A stretch of 64,000 bases of DNA from NCBI GenBank assembly GCA_033063855.1, contig CP093830.1, positions 9,424,854-9,488,853 of the forward strand, given 5' to 3'. Origin of the DNA: Smittia aterrima. Taxonomy: Eukaryota; Arthropoda; Insecta; Diptera; Chironomidae. Position numbers and translations under genes: made by a program. Under the pieces are notes generated by a model. It ran no database searches. It was not told where the DNA came from and saw only the letters and a list, made by a program, of their open reading frames with translations. This document shows, one piece after another, positions 1 through 14,171 of the stretch; the first letter of the stretch is position 1, and every line of letters begins with the position of its first letter.

Positions 1-2
1 CT

Positions 3-194
3 CAAACCAAACGATTCACTGACTCATTCAAAATACTAACAACGACCCTCGATATCTCGCCTGAATTGAAAAATGATTTCGATGGGAAGAAAAACATTTC
101 GTTCGAAAAAATCGATGAACACACAACGAAAGTGCTCCAGAGTCTGGATGTCGCCAAGAGTCTCGGGATGTGTAATTTGCTTTCCTTGTCTTGA
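3..194 (+). CDS. Possible 3'-terminal exon of a gene cut off by the window start
   Basis: Frame 3 is open from the first bases to a TGA at 192-194, about 63 codons with no start codon. The translation looks protein-like, with runs such as SPELKNDFDGKK and FEKIDEHTTKVLQSLDV: charged and amphipathic, with no low complexity. I do not recognise the family. The antisense frame is also open, so the choice of strand rests only on amino-acid composition. It could equally be a chance open stretch; only sequence upstream of the window or a transcript would settle it. Confidence 0.3.
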   Translation, partial: QTKRFTDSFKILTTTLDISPELKNDFDGKKNISFEKIDEHTTKVLQSLDVAKSLGMCNLLSLS

Positions 195-3100
195 CGATTG
201 TGCATCGCCATCAAGTATCTCAGAAACGTTTCTTCCGTCTCATTTACTCACACACACTCTGTTACTGTAATCGGAAAATTGTCCTTCATTGTTCATGTGA
301 TTTTACGATTTTTGTTGTTAGTAATCAACAACTCAACGGATGGCGACTGTGGCGAGAGAGTGGAAAGTTTCGAATTAAATGCTTCAGCTTCCATTTGCGT
401 AATTGCTTTGCTGAAAGTTTTCCACTTAATATTTATTTGTGTGTCACTATGTCTGCCTTCCACCCACGCTACAACTCATCGCTATTGTTGTCGCCTGCAG
501 TCGCTAATAGTCAGCGCGTCTCGCGCTCCGCGCAGCAGCAGCTGGAAGCATTTCGCCGTCAATTAATTTCTTTATCGCTTCATCGTCGGTTGAAGCCAAA
601 AGCCGAATACTTAATAGCTTTGGGGCGAATGACCACTCAAGACAACCGCGACGTCTTTCTCGCGAGTAGACTAACGTGTTCAGCTGTCCGTGAAGATTGA
701 TTTCTTGCTTCCTCCTACGAAAACTAATGCCATTAATCCAATTTCACGCCCAGATCACGCGACACAGAATTGTATCTATTTTCAAATGAATGTGAGCGCA
801 GATCACAAATTGCAACATGTGCAAACTAAATTTTCAGATCTGCGTGATGCAAATTTCAAATTTCACTGCCAAATGTCTCAATCCGCCCACGTCGCGTCAA
901 GTAAACATTTTTCTTTTGAACTTTAAACGTTCAAAAATATTTAAGGCGAGAAAATAATTTGTAAGGAACAATGACTGCTAATTCCAGCGTTTGTGCAAGC
1001 ATAATTGATTCAAATTGATGTGCTAAGGCGGGGGGACTAACAGACGCTGTCAATTCTTCTTGGAAAGCTTTCAAAACAACATAATTTGCGTCCACGTCAC
1101 GTCGACCGCGAAAAGTTGAGAAATGTGGTATGAGAATTTACGAGTCACGATCGTCAATGAAGTCAGTGATTCTCATCTTGAGTGTTTTTCTTATTCTTTT
1201 GAAGAAAATATTTTTAATGAGCGCTCCCAGCATCGACAGAGAGGTTGACAGGAAGTTCGCCACTAACGGGAGATGAGATTTTGTCGCCGAGAGGTTTCAC
1301 CTTTCACGAGTTTTCTCCTCTCTTTCGTCTCTGCTTTTATGTTCCACATCTTTTGATGAGCTTTATGTTACGATGCGTGAATAATCAAGCGAGCATCTCA
1401 ACCAACAACCACAGGCGAATTTTTAATTAAACTTCAACAGTTTTTCTCCGCGCTCCGCCTATTTGTCGAATGAATCAACGCGGACATTCCTCGAAACATT
1501 TCTTTTTTTTTCGTGCTAAAAATAATTAATCAGAGTCTAAGCACTTTAGTTAAAAATAAGTTAAATTGACCGTTTAAGAGTCTTTCGAGTGTATACGCTC
1601 GTCGAAGGCCAAGTGAAGATGGTATCGCGCGTGGAGCTTCTGAGGATGAGTCTTCGGATATTTACTTGTTCGTTTAACATTAGCGAATGTTGATATTCAC
1701 TCGAGTACAGGCAGCAGCGGTTTAGTTTGCTTCTCCTTCTCGGCCTTGTCCATAAAGTGCCACTCTCATATCGTGACATAATTGCATGACAATGCGGCCC
1801 ATTCACAGCTACACGACGATGTGGAAATCATCATAATGAGAACCAACTACTTCTCGCCTTTGCGATCATCAAACATTTCTTTCACGTTGATGTTTCCATT
1901 CAAACGAAATTTGACGTCGACGTGCTGGTGATGAATGGGCCCTGTCGTTGGAATGTAAAATTGTTCAACTTCTATTTTCGGATTATTCGTGATAGGACAA
2001 CTCAGGTGAAATTAGTCATCGTTTTGCATGTCCACGAAACAATGAGCAAATAAATTAAAATGTCACCAAACACTCGACGAAGAAGGATTTGCTACTAACG
2101 GACATCGCACACTTTTCGAGGGATGATTGTCGTCAAGTCCCAACACGGCGACACCGCTAGTTACGTTTTGTGGCGCTTAATTGCACATTTATTTCTAAAT
2201 GGAACTCGAGCTCATTGAAATAATTCACATTTTCAAATGGAAATCGAACAAGTTTTAATTCACGAATGAAGTAATTGCGAATGATATTTATGGAAGGAAA
2301 CTAATATCGCGCCAAAGATTAAATGCAGTCATAGTTCTCGACTCGATTCAATTAGTTGAATTAAAAATTCAAAGTCGAATAGACTTCGACTGGAAACTGT
2401 TCTTTGCATTTTCCTTCAATCTCGATAATTAAGATTCAATTTAGAAACCTTTCAAAATATTTAATAAATCAATTTTCACCCCAAACATTCGAAGCGACAT
2501 CGAAGAGCAAGCCAATTGAGCCGCAGCTTTAAGAATCATTAATCACGTTAATAATTATTTGTGAATTCATTTAGAAAATCGTTCTTTCAATTTTCGTTTC
2601 TGTCACGATCAGTTTGTTTGCAAAACACTTGAGATTGTTCAATGTCGTAATTGATTGTCGCGATGTTTGACACGCTAGCTCAGGTATTCATTCATAAAAA
2701 TCGGGTTTACTCAATTATCCACAACATCAGCGCTTTTATTGAAGTGTGTCGATGCGCTAGTGATTTGTTTAATTATAGTTATTCTGTTGTTGCTTCATTA
2801 TCGTCACTCGATCCAAAACTGGCCACACACAACACGACATCGGTCTCCATTTACCAGCAGGACTTTGATTTGAAAGCGCAGACCATGATTCTCATCATCG
2901 TCGGCTCATTTGAATAATTGATGGGCAATTTTGACCGCGACTGATCTGTTGACTTTTTCACTTGTCGCCCGAGCGCGCCTCAAAATTTATTTTTGGCGAG
3001 TCGTTTTGACTCGATCAGTCAAAAACAAGAATTGACAGTTAACGGTTCCTCATTGCCAATTTCAATTAAGAAAAGCCTGGCTAAGTATTACTAATTATTA

Positions 3101-3983
3101 ATTCCCCTGCTGGCTTGTGTAGCCGATTAGCTGATGATTTATTTTCTAGCTTACATTCGAATTCGCGAGCACGTTCAAACATCGATTGATATAAGGCGAT
3201 CAGCGGCTTTTTTCGCGTGCGTAAACAATTTAAAGCAATCCCGGATTAAAATAAAGCAAGAAGCTGAGATAAACAACAATCGTTTGAGTCGACTCGTGAG
3301 ACTCTAAGATTGTTTACTTCGAGTGGAGAAGTCGGGAATGCGGAGAGAGATATTTTGCAAACTTTGGATTATTTGCGATAAATATTCTTTAAGACTGTGG
3401 AAGCTTCTTTCTTGTGTAACTTGACTTCAATGTCATCCAACTCTGACGTAATGCATGAAGATGCGACGTACGGTTAAAAAGAGGTCAACATTTACTTAAG
3501 GCATTAGCGAGAAAATGTCATTTCGTTATGAAAAAGCTTCGCAGCTCACGTATCAAACGATTTTGTTTGAAGTTTATTACTGAAACTATATATTTTGATT
3601 GAAAGATCTAAAATAAATCCGCCCGCCCAAGCGAACTTCATTAGTTGAAGGTTTCAAGGTAATCGCGGCTTTAAAAGTCAATTTTACGAGCTAATCACAA
3701 AAGCTACGAAAATTTAATTTACATGAGATGCGCTAAGTTACACAAATCAATTCTCATTGCTTCGTCAATCGCAGTTTCTCGCTAGCCGATATCTTTGCGA
3801 TCAGCAGTCTCGCGTTTGACGATGAATCAAAAGGCGCACGTGAAAATTATCGTTGAATTAGAATTTGCTCGCTGAAAATAGCAATGAAGTGGCGTTCGTC
3901 ATGTTTTATTAATAAACTTCGATGAGAGGGAAAAGGAATTTTAGGAATCTGAGTAATCATTGATTATCGGAGTTGTAATAAAA
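195..3983. other. No supportable gene
   Basis: About 3.8 kb of A+T-rich sequence with only short open frames (the longest ATG-type frames are under 170 codons, with biased, non-protein-like composition). No splice-flanked exon chain, tRNA or repeat was recognised. The final part should hold the promoter and 5' leader of the DC-STAMP-type gene that starts at 3984. Confidence 0.5.
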
Positions 3984-6286
3984 ATGGTTTTTGCAATATT
4001 CCCTCGAATAATTAAATTCGCGAAAGAATCAAAGCCAATCTACGAAATATTTTTCTCGGACTCTGAGCGAACGATCATTAAACATTGTCTGTCTTTCAGT
4101 TATGGCATAGCGATCGGTGTTTTATTCGATTCGTTTGTTTTCTCCTTCGGATTCTCTCATGAATGGAAGTTTCTTCTTATTTTATTGCCATTTTCTTTGT
4201 TCATCGGCTTTCTCCACACGTTCATTCAGTTCCGGTGCATCTCCGTCTTGTTTTGGATCGAAATGTGTGGCAAAGCAGGAAGAAACTTTATCAAGCCAAT
4301 AATCATCGCTTTGATTCTTCTTGGACCGATACAGAACATTGCGATGAATGGCAAAGAAGTCTTTCGTGTGTTGGAGTGCACGACCTCCCTGACCTACAAC
4401 TTGACACGAACAAAGTTCGAGCTCGCAATGAAACCATTCACAAATGCTTTTGCTCACATGAATGAGAGCTTGGACGAAGTGAAACATCAGTTTGATGAAA
4501 TCAGAAAAGTTATTGAGCCGATTAATGAAGAGATCGAACATTTGTTCCATCCATTTAATGAAAAGTAAGCTAATCAATCAAAGAAGCTTCACTTCATTCT
4601 AGAAACTTTTGTTTTCTCAATCAGTAAAAAAAGAAGATCGCTTAAGAAAGAATCTCCAGAATATTACGTCAAGCTCTATAAGGAAAAATTAATTCAAAGA
4701 TGCAGAGATCAGTTTATGCAAGGAAAAGAGAAATGTGAGTCAGCATTCAAGACAGAACTTGACTCGTGCTACGATAAAGTGCCAGCGATTCTCAACATTG
4801 TATGCCTTCCATTAAAGATCGATTTCATCTGCGGTATTGAGAATACAATTGCAAACCTCGCTGACGTTTGTGATCCATCAGGAATCATTGACTCCGCATT
4901 TGGCGATGATTATAAAAGAATGAAAGAGCTGAGCAATCGATACTTAGTGCAATATGGAAATGTTTCGATTGAAATGGATGCACCAGATCCAAATGAATTG
5001 AAAATCGTAAAGAGTTTTAACAAGACAAGTGAAGGCATCGAGAGAGAATTGGAAGAGAAGAAAATCATCGTTGAATATCTCATTCGACTCTTCATGAAAC
5101 TCATGATTCTCGTTTATTTGAAAATCATTTATGGTAACTTTGATTTCGTTGAAATGTCAGCAAAACTAATTGTTCATCGATCATCAGATGCAATCAAATT
5201 CCACGACAAATATTTAAAAGATTTCGAGTTCAGAAACTTTTATATCACCGAAGACTTCAGAAGAATCGATCAACGTCGGATCCAACGAGGCTCGCAAAAT
5301 ATTTTGCCAATTAGAAATTCTGAAATGAAGAAATTCGTTGACTTGACTTCATCACGAAGCTCGTCACATCACAAGTTACTGAAGGAATACGAAGGTTCGC
5401 TTGGACTTTCTCTGCGACTTTTTCTTCAAGTTCTGTCAACAACTTTCTTTGTTGCTTTTGATTGGATCTTCTACGAGCTCTTGGATATCGTTGCTCGACA
5501 TTCACGAATCAATTATCGACAAGAAGGTTTTCATGATCTTAACATTCCAGTCGAAGGAGAAGGATTTGTTGCTGGATTGGTTCGTGCTTCGGTTAAAGGT
5601 TTCAATATTCACGAACACGTCAAAGACTTGAAAACGAATGAGCCTTGCTTGCCACATCCTCACTCTCTTGATTCATGGTCGATCATCAGAATTTATTTAT
5701 TATTCCTCTTAAATTTTTATTTGATCTACAATCAAGTTCACATCTATCGAGCGAAACTTTCCATCTGCGCTTACTTTTATCCGAAACGGGAAAAGAAAAG
5801 AATTTTGCATCTTTACAATAAGATCTTGAGACGACGAAGAAATGCTTTCAAGATTATGGTCGAAGGAATTGAAGAAAAACTCAAAGTTCATGAAGTGATT
5901 GAAGGAAGACCGACAAAGAATTTCAAGGTGAAATCAGAGATCGCGTGCAATCAGCAAACTCATGCAAACCTAATTCCCTTCGTTTCACTTTTCAGAAAGC
6001 GCTCAAAGTCTTTCTTAATCTAAGTTGTCTTCAATATTTTGCTTTCGCTCGGCCAAAGTGCTTCGTCTGTCATGAAATTCAGGCCCGCAAGCTGACGAAC
6101 GAGACGATTCACTACTCAAATTGCGAGGAATGTCGGAACATTTATTGCGAGCACTGTTGGATTGAAATGGACAGAAGATGCTTAGTTTGCCTTTTTCGAA
6201 GTGATTTGAGAGTTGGCAAGAAAAACAAAAACGACGTCGACTCTGATTTCTATTCAGAGCTCATCAAAAAAGACATTAGTCGCTAA
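3984..6286 (+). CDS. DC-STAMP-domain membrane protein with C-terminal C4C4 RING (sneaky/DCST type)
   Basis: Three exons, 3984-4564, 4625-5927 and 5996-6286, join in frame (introns 60 and 68 nt) to give 724 residues, close to the length of fly Sneaky. Hydrophobic segments are visible near residues 33-55, 63-88 and 100-118. More lie in the central part (before and after the Cys-rich loop near 240-270) and at about 546-570. The last is followed by the family-like ICAYFYPKREKKRILHLYN stretch. Four CxxC pairs at residues 650-693 form a C4C4 RING-like end, as in Sneaky and vertebrate DCST1/DCST2. In flies Sneaky is needed for sperm plasma-membrane breakdown after fertilisation; DCST1/2 act in sperm-egg fusion. 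Which of the two insect paralogues this is cannot be decided by eye. The start is the first in-frame ATG. AATAAA at 6370 fits the 3' end. Confidence 0.9.
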
Positions 6287-6369
6287 CTTTCTAGCCACAA
6301 TGTCAGAAATCATCACAACACAAAACAAAGTTCTCGATTTCATTCGATTTGTATTTATTATTTAAAACA

Positions 6370-6375
6370 AATAAA
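6370..6375 (+). terminator. Poly(A) signal of the DC-STAMP-type gene
   Basis: A canonical AATAAA lies 84 bases after the stop codon at 6286. Confidence 0.5.
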
Positions 6376-9300
6376 CTTGTCAAGTCGTAAAAACATTTTT
6401 CAATAAACTATTTCTTGAAATTATCGCCAGCGAAATTAATTTCACGCCGAGCTCGATAGAGAGAGAAACAGAAAACTCATCGCTTTGGAATGTTTTTATT
6501 AGAATTAAGCGATCGTCATCAGCGTCTATTGCAAAAGCGCATGAAAAAGTTCTGTGTAACAAGATTTGCAATAGCGATATGCAGGCATGGCACTTAACTA
6601 CTGAAGTATCTACATTTTTTCGCTGAACTTTTGATAGAGCTGACGCTGAAAATTATGTCATTCAGTAAACATTTACTTTAACTTACTGTTTCACTGCTGG
6701 AAGGAACAGAAAACAACAATATCGAAAGTCGTGTTAGCATCAACAGCTTCGACCGACTTATGGAACTTGAATTGTTTATTACGCTCGTCGTTCTTATTTC
6801 TCGACTATTTATTATCATGAAAATCGATTAAGAGAGAGAGCTGAAGCGAGCAGCTTTGAATGAAACGATCGGGAGCTATTAGAGAATAGCAAAGTGAGCC
6901 CTGTGGGAAAACGATTGCATTATGCAATCTTATGATGTGAATCGTCACGAGTCATGCCAGTTGAAGAGCGCTCATTTAGACGTCACTTGTCAAGCCCTCC
7001 CAGCAAACAGCTTAGCTCGCGGCCTCGCCGTTCAATTTATCCAGCAAACAATGAAACTTTATGAGTTTATCAATAATCAGCAGTTGCTACATTGAAATGA
7101 CAATTTACTTCTTTCTGATCCATTGTTTCTTATTCTCATGTCGCGCATATTTTAACATAAAGAATCGAAGAAATTCAAACTCATTCCATCGAGAATTTTG
7201 TTTTCATTGTCGAAGTCGTTAGAAGGAGTTTTGTCTGATTTACGCAACTCCATATTAATAATAACGAAGCCATTTCTACGAGGTCAATGAAAACGAAAAG
7301 AAAGAAACCGATCGCAACATAAAAACGCCCACGCAATGTCATAAATGATGTAATGTTTATGATAGCTTAGGGCGACTAGTCATCGTGAAGCTTTCAAATT
7401 TGTTTTTCTCACTTTTTTCGTGTCCTTAACTAAAACGACATTGAAACTGTTTGCAGGAACAAATAGAGCCGAGCCCATGTCCATCGTCAAGTCGAAGGGG
7501 AAACATTAGAAATCAACACAGTAAACGTGATAAACTTTTTGCACGTTCGGCATCTGGCTGAAGCGGGTCTCTCTCTCTTTCTCTTTGTAAACACTTAATG
7601 TACGCGTTGATCTTTATCGCGAAAAAAAAGTAGCTTCTGGCAGTTTTGGTGTCGAAAGCAGATCCAGCAGAATTTCGTTTCACTGACCATCATAAAATTT
7701 GTTGCCAACGTTATCGGAACAGAAGCTCATCCGATCTACATACGAGTAGGTGATGAATCAATAAATGATGTCACGAGAAATTAAAGCTCTGGCCTTTCAT
7801 GGAGATCCAGAAGCGAATGTCAATGCAATGACAACACTCCCGTTCGCCTTTCGTGTCGTCACCCACTGAGTCACCCCACGACTAACATTTAACTTTTTGG
7901 TAACTCACATGACGAGTGATGTAACATTGTTCAATTTTCCATACCGAAACATGTGTCGTGAGACTCGGAAATGAAGTCAAAAATGGAAGAATTCATCGGA
8001 CCATGTGTTTCTTCCAACGATCGCAATGAACTTTTTGGGAGAAAAGTAAAATAAACAAGCAACAAAAGAAGAAAGAAGGAAGAATGATGGAATTTCCACT
8101 TCCATGCGCCTATAAATTTAGCTTTAGCTTCAATTAAATTAATTTAATCAATTTATGAACACTTTTCTCTTTCCCTTCTTACTAAGCCGGGCCAGATGCT
8201 TCCACATCGGAAAAACTCTTACAACGAATTTCCCCAAAAAAAAAATCGGAATCGTTTTTCCACAAACGGAAACTTACTTCAAACTTAAAAGGCAGCCAGT
8301 GCATCTGATTAAATTACTCAATTTCCTTACTCGATGCAAATTAAGCATTCAAGAGATACGCGATCGCGCTTTAATCAAACAATTAATTAAACACATTTCG
8401 CATCGCTTTGTACTAAATGAAGTGCAATTAATTAAATTACTATAATTTCAACCACGATCGATGTCTGATTACCATTCGACGTCTGAACATTGTTTCAATC
8501 GAGAGAGCTCTCTTTTGTGTCTGTGACTGTGGTGAAGTGAAGACCGAGGAATAAATGAATTATAAGGGCGCGGCTTTCCCTCAATTATATTTATGTCTCG
8601 ATGTCTCACGGGATATGCGTTTGTATGTTTAATGCAACGCACCATCGGGTTGAACAGAAAAATCTCGTCGCTCAATGAACATAAAATCAAATTAATTCGA
8701 GTTTTTACGACTTTGTTGTCTTCTTGTTAAATTTATTTCACTTTTTCATGAACCAACATAAATTCTGAGTGGAAACTAGAATCGCGTGAACGGAAACGAT
8801 TCTCTCATTACGTTTCATGTTTCTGCACGTGGTGGTGATGATCGCCGTTCCCTTAATTGAAAGGACACCTCGTCCATTAAGCTGGTCAGCGATCGATGCT
8901 AATGATGTTTTATGAACGAGCGGCACACTCGAGGTTCATTCAATAAAAAAGAGTTTGTTTCGTTCATTGAAAGCAACTTTTTGAGTTTGCATTTATGTAA
9001 ATTGATTTCATGATTGAATGCAATGAAAAAGTTTTCTGCTTGTTGAATTCCAATTTCAAATTCTTTGATGTGTGAATCAGACTCTGAATGCAAATGCGCT
9101 TAATGCAAAATAATATTTCGCAGACTTCTCAGAAAAATCAGAGAAAAAAAACTAATGCAAATAAATTCAAACGACACGCTTGAGTTTGACGAGGAGTTTA
9201 TTAGTTTTAGCGTTGATGGGATTTGTAGAATTAAATTCATTTTTGATGGTTTGACCTGTTTCAAAGAGTCGAGGGACGGCAAGATTGCTCAAACTAAATC

Positions 9301-12300
9301 GATTCCCTCATTCAACGAAATCCCCCTCGGTGCAGTTTTGACCTAAAGCGACCTCCCAACATATCTTTGATACTTATTATGATACCCGAGAAACTCATCT
9401 CGAACGTTCTTTTTCATGTTTTTCTTTATTTCGAGGATAGCTTCGCATACACAAACATGAAATTAATCAAAATGAGAAAACAAAAAATTCTGGGACACGC
9501 CGAAAACGAAATCGAAAGAAGAAATGTCGACGGCAATCTCTTAAGCATGATGAATGCAACTTTGGATTGGAAAATTTGTTCACTCTCAGTGCTCGCCTAG
9601 ACGATCAACAGTCGATTACTTCACCTCATCGTCAGACAAGCCCCGAGGCAAAAATTGTTATGAAAAATCGTTGTGCGCGTCGCTGTGAAAAAGTTTCATT
9701 TAATGACTCTTGATGTTATAAATTGAGAGGGAAAGGAACAAGAAAATGAGTCAGAGCGAGTGTGTGTGGTGCGCAATCAAGATTTGCACCAAATAAAAAA
9801 TGCATTTCTCGTTTCGTTCACGCTCTTTTAACGATCAAAACGATTAAGCGCGCATTTGCGTTCATTGATGAAAGCGAGGGAAATATTTTCGCTTCTGCTG
9901 ATTCAGTGATCGTCGTGATCTCATGTCAGGAAGTGTTTGACGATTCTTCAAGTATTATTATCACATCGGTGGTTCAGAAGGTCAACGAGTCGTGAGCGCT
10001 AACGCAATTACTACCTGTTAAATTATTTGCTCTTGGAGTTGTTTCTCTTCACAGCATTCCAGACGTCAATAAACTGCCGCATAAATCTAAAGCTGACAGT
10101 GGAATGCTTCAGCATTCCTCTCAACTCTGAGTCGTGCTAGCGTTGCATTCTAAATCTAAAACTTCTGTTCAATTAATTATTCAAATTAATTAATCGCTTT
10201 TTAAACAAATAATCTTCTGATAAAATCTTAGAGAGCGAGTGAGTTATGGTCAAAGCTCGTGGCTTCTAACGGCAAAAAAGCGAATGGAGCTGCGAGGTTT
10301 TATGGAAATTTGTTCACGTTTTGAACATTGACTGGAGTCTTAAGCCAACATGATAGAATTAAATGTTGCACCTGCGATAAAAAACCAATAAAGTTACTGC
10401 AGAGAAACATGGAAGCCCATTAATTCAGATTGCAAGTCGATGAATTTCGATTGAATCTCGGCGTTTGATGAATCGAATTCGTTGCTCGTTTGTTGACTCT
10501 CCACGTCGGGGAGAAAATTCTTTTTCTTTTAACAGCGGCTGACAAAACCGGCCTGGTCAGATCAGGTTTGGTTCGATTCATTGCTTCAACAAAACACTGT
10601 GCGTCGATAATAAATAAGCCGAAAGAAAGGAGAAACAGAAACCTACCTCAACGAATTGAAGCCGAAACAAAATAAACTGAAAATAAAGTCGTTGGATTGA
10701 ATTAAATTTAAGAAAATAATTTACGAGATGAAAGTGGAAGGTTTACGCTGTGCTTCAATTTTAATTGCGCCAGGGAGCGTCCGTTCTTATCTTTATGAAA
10801 CTGGAAATGGTTCGAGAGTTTAGAGCTTTGTGGAGTTAAACGTGGGAAGCGTCACGTCAAAACGTTTTGAAACTTCGCAAGCTCATCGACGCAATCAACG
10901 AAATCTCCCACTCGACCAAAAGATCAAATGAGATCGGCCGTTCGATCAACATTCAAAAGAACATTAAACCGCCTTTCAATCTCATTTGATGAAAAGACTT
11001 CAGAAGTGCAAGAGGTTGAGGAGAATAAAGAGATGAGAAGAAGTCGATGAAAGGAAATTTATTGATCGTGAATTTGTCAAGGTTTGAATAGACGAATCTC
11101 GAATTGATTGAGTTTCATCATCAATCCGTCATTTTCCTTCGAACAAAGAAAGCCAAGTCAGTTCATTAGATTTTAATGAAAGCAAAGAATGGCTCCTGAC
11201 TTCGATGAGCATGACAATCATTTTTCACATTTTGTCACTAGAATCTCTCGATGTCGCGGCCTATTTTCGTTTGCTGCATTTCCTATCGACACCGTCGTCT
11301 TTATTTATAAACTCACTTGATGTTTCAGCTTCGTTCATCTCGTGCACCACAAAAACACGAAAAAAAATTCCAAAGCAATGATTAATGACGTTGAATTTAC
11401 AAATTTATTTAATGTATTCGTCTTCTTTGGGGCTTCATAATTCATTCACGAGAGTACTTTGCCACTCGATAATTGATCTCTCCGCCAGAGAAAAGGCATT
11501 GAGAGGCACCGGAGTCGTTTATATCGTTAGCAGCATCTTTCATGCCCAATTTTACGACCGGTTCTTGATCATTTCCCTTCAAACCCAATCACAACGCGAA
11601 TCGGCAGCAAAAAAATTCTTTTTTTTTGGGGAATGATCGAAGGAAGAAGAATTTATTTTAGTTGAATGTTGATTGAAATATTGAAACTGAAAATTATTTG
11701 TGTACATTAAGGCTTGAGAAGCGAAAAAGCTTTGTTTATGTCAGATTCTAATCTCACATCAACGATCAGACGAAAGAGCTTCGATTGAACGGTTCATTGA
11801 ATGAGAGTGAGTGGAATAGCTCGATCGTAACAACCCGACGAGTCAAGTTGTGGTTTTCTTTGTAGACACGACGTTGGTAAGCCGCAAGACACAAAGTCTG
11901 CGAACAATAAACGACGCTTAAACTCGTCTATCTTGACACGCCGCACCATCACACGATCGTGATGTTTGGTTGTGTAATTCATTTAAAGCATCAATCATTA
12001 AATTATTCGAAAATAAACAGCAACAAACGGGAAAACTAAATCTTTCTTCGATCGCTTTTTGTTCTCGAACCAATCAATGTCGAAATGTTTTGATTCGTAC
12101 ACGCGGATGAGATCGAAACCACTTCAGCTGATAGAAAGCGTTTGAATGTACAGCGGAAGGTCAGCGAACTTCAATTGGACCCTTGCTGCGTATTTTGACG
12201 GTCGCACAACTGTCGATCCTTCGTCGGAAGCAGTTGGACATTTCCAAAATAGATTCAACTCAAACACCGGCCGACTATTCACTTGAGGCTTCAAAACTAT

Positions 12301-14171
12301 TATTTTGACATGAACGTCGTCGAGGAGCGTAAAAAAATGAGTTAATAAGCATGAAACTCGCTTAATTAATTTCACGAAATTGTTTTGGCGCTGCTTTCCA
12401 TTTATTTTTTTATTTCCAAAACAAAAACATTTTGTTCTCATGCTTTAATTACAATTAAACAAATTTGAAACCTCTAAACAAAAAAGTTTATTCTCCTCGA
12501 TGCAGTTGAGAAGTTCAATGAACCAATCGTTGAGCCTTTTGTGTGTTGATTAATTTTTTATTACACACAATTCTTTATAGCACACGTTGAGTGATCTATT
12601 CTCGATACTAAGCTTGGGAGGTCATGGTCGTCGTCGTCTGACTTTTCCGGGGACTAAGGTCTCACATTTTCACTCTACGCCTCTGAGAGACTTAAGATAT
12701 TTCCGCTCCATATCTGATCACTGCAGTGATGGCAATTAAACCTTCTCGTTTTTTTATTTACATCACGAGAGGATTATCTGATCCATCATAAAGTCAAAGG
12801 TAATAAAGTGAGGGTAGAGTGATCTACGACTGACGAGAATAGAATTGTTGTTCGACTTGAGAATAAAAGGCAAAAAAATTATGATAAAATCTTGATTTCT
12901 AAGCAACGGCAATGGATCAAAAGTGAACGACGAGTCTATTTAAGTTGGATTAATTTCATTTCTATGCATTAGGAGATTGTGGTTCGCCCTTCTCTCCTCA
13001 TATTTGCTGTTTCATCTCTTAAGCGATCGCTTGTGCGGGCAGTTGAGAAAACAATAATTATCGGATGAAATGAAAAAAGTCTTTAGAACTTCATAAATCA
13101 CAATGAAAACGAAATGAGACAACACAGGAAAAGACTTCACCGCGTTAATTTAGAACAGCAACAACAAAGCACTCCCCGTTTTGTCGAGTGACTTGCGTCT
13201 TTCTCTCGATTTCTTCTCGCTTGTTAACACCGTCGATGATGGAGAAATATTTTAAGCCGATTAAGCGAAGTTTTCTCATAGAGGTAGCTCGTAGCATTAG
13301 AGTTCAGTGGGAGAATCAGAGGAGATAGTCACAAGGAAGTGAACAATGAAATTTCGATTAAGAGCTCTCGCGACACTTTTGATTGACGTCCCCATCGGAT
13401 TCCGAATTAGACAAGCCCGACAACAGAATTTAATTAAAATATGCTCATTGGAAATATTAATGAAGATATTAAGCAGTTGAACATTTAAAGGGCAACGATG
13501 CAAGTCGAGTTGAGGGAAAGATGTTGAAACGACTTCCTAGAAACGCGAAAGGGTCCGAACGAGCTCTCGAGCTTAAGCAACCATAAAATCATAACATTTT
13601 TTTTTGTCCCTCGGCCTTATGCTACGTTGTCCACCTAATGAACATTTAATGTGACTTGTGCTCGCTTCACGCACCTGCGTTTCTTTACTTCCTCTCTGTC
13701 TCTTGGGTTCTGTTAGTCAAATAGCTTATTGTGCTTGTCGGCAAAACGCTGAGTGTGGTAATTGAATGCTTTTTTATTCCAAGTTCTGACGTTCCATGGA
13801 TCATTTAATCTCGAATGTCTTTCGCTTTCTGCTTTACTCAATTAACCGAACATCGTTTTGATTAATATCACTTAAAATTGGATCACTTTGAATTAACACT
13901 CGAGGCACTGGATCGATCTCACAAAACGTTTCGACAATAAACACATCAACTGTTGACAAATTCAACGGTTTTAATTAAAGTTTTATGTTCGATCGTATTC
14001 CCGCTTTATGACACTGACAGTAACAAAGTACGAACGAGTTTCATGAATAAAACTTGAGTTGCAGTGACAGCGAAAAACAAATTGTCAACAGAGTTTCAAG
14101 AATTTTTTTTATTTTTTTTCTCGGAGATCACTTCAAGGTTTCATGCTAAATTTATATTCTTTCCGTTACAG
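6376..14171. other. Gene-free stretch, probably partly intron of the Ig/FnIII gene
   Basis: About 7.8 kb without a coding exon I can support. Open frames are short and have low-quality composition. The Ig/FnIII gene at 14172 begins inside its coding sequence, so its signal-peptide exon and promoter must lie upstream. They may be inside this stretch or beyond it, in which case the DC-STAMP-type gene would be nested in an intron. I looked for an ATG exon with a hydrophobic leader ending in phase 1 before a GT donor and did not find a convincing one. Confidence 0.4.

Noticed and set aside
4182..4577. Antisense frame of 131 codons under the first DC-STAMP exon
   Set aside because: Shadow of a well-supported coding exon on the other strand.
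9762..9995. Open frames of 60-80 codons scattered through 6.4-14 kb, such as this one
   Set aside because: No domain, leader or splice chain; expected background for the length searched.
10550..10600. GGTTCGATTC, resembling a tRNA T-arm
   Set aside because: No matching acceptor, D or anticodon arms could be folded around it.
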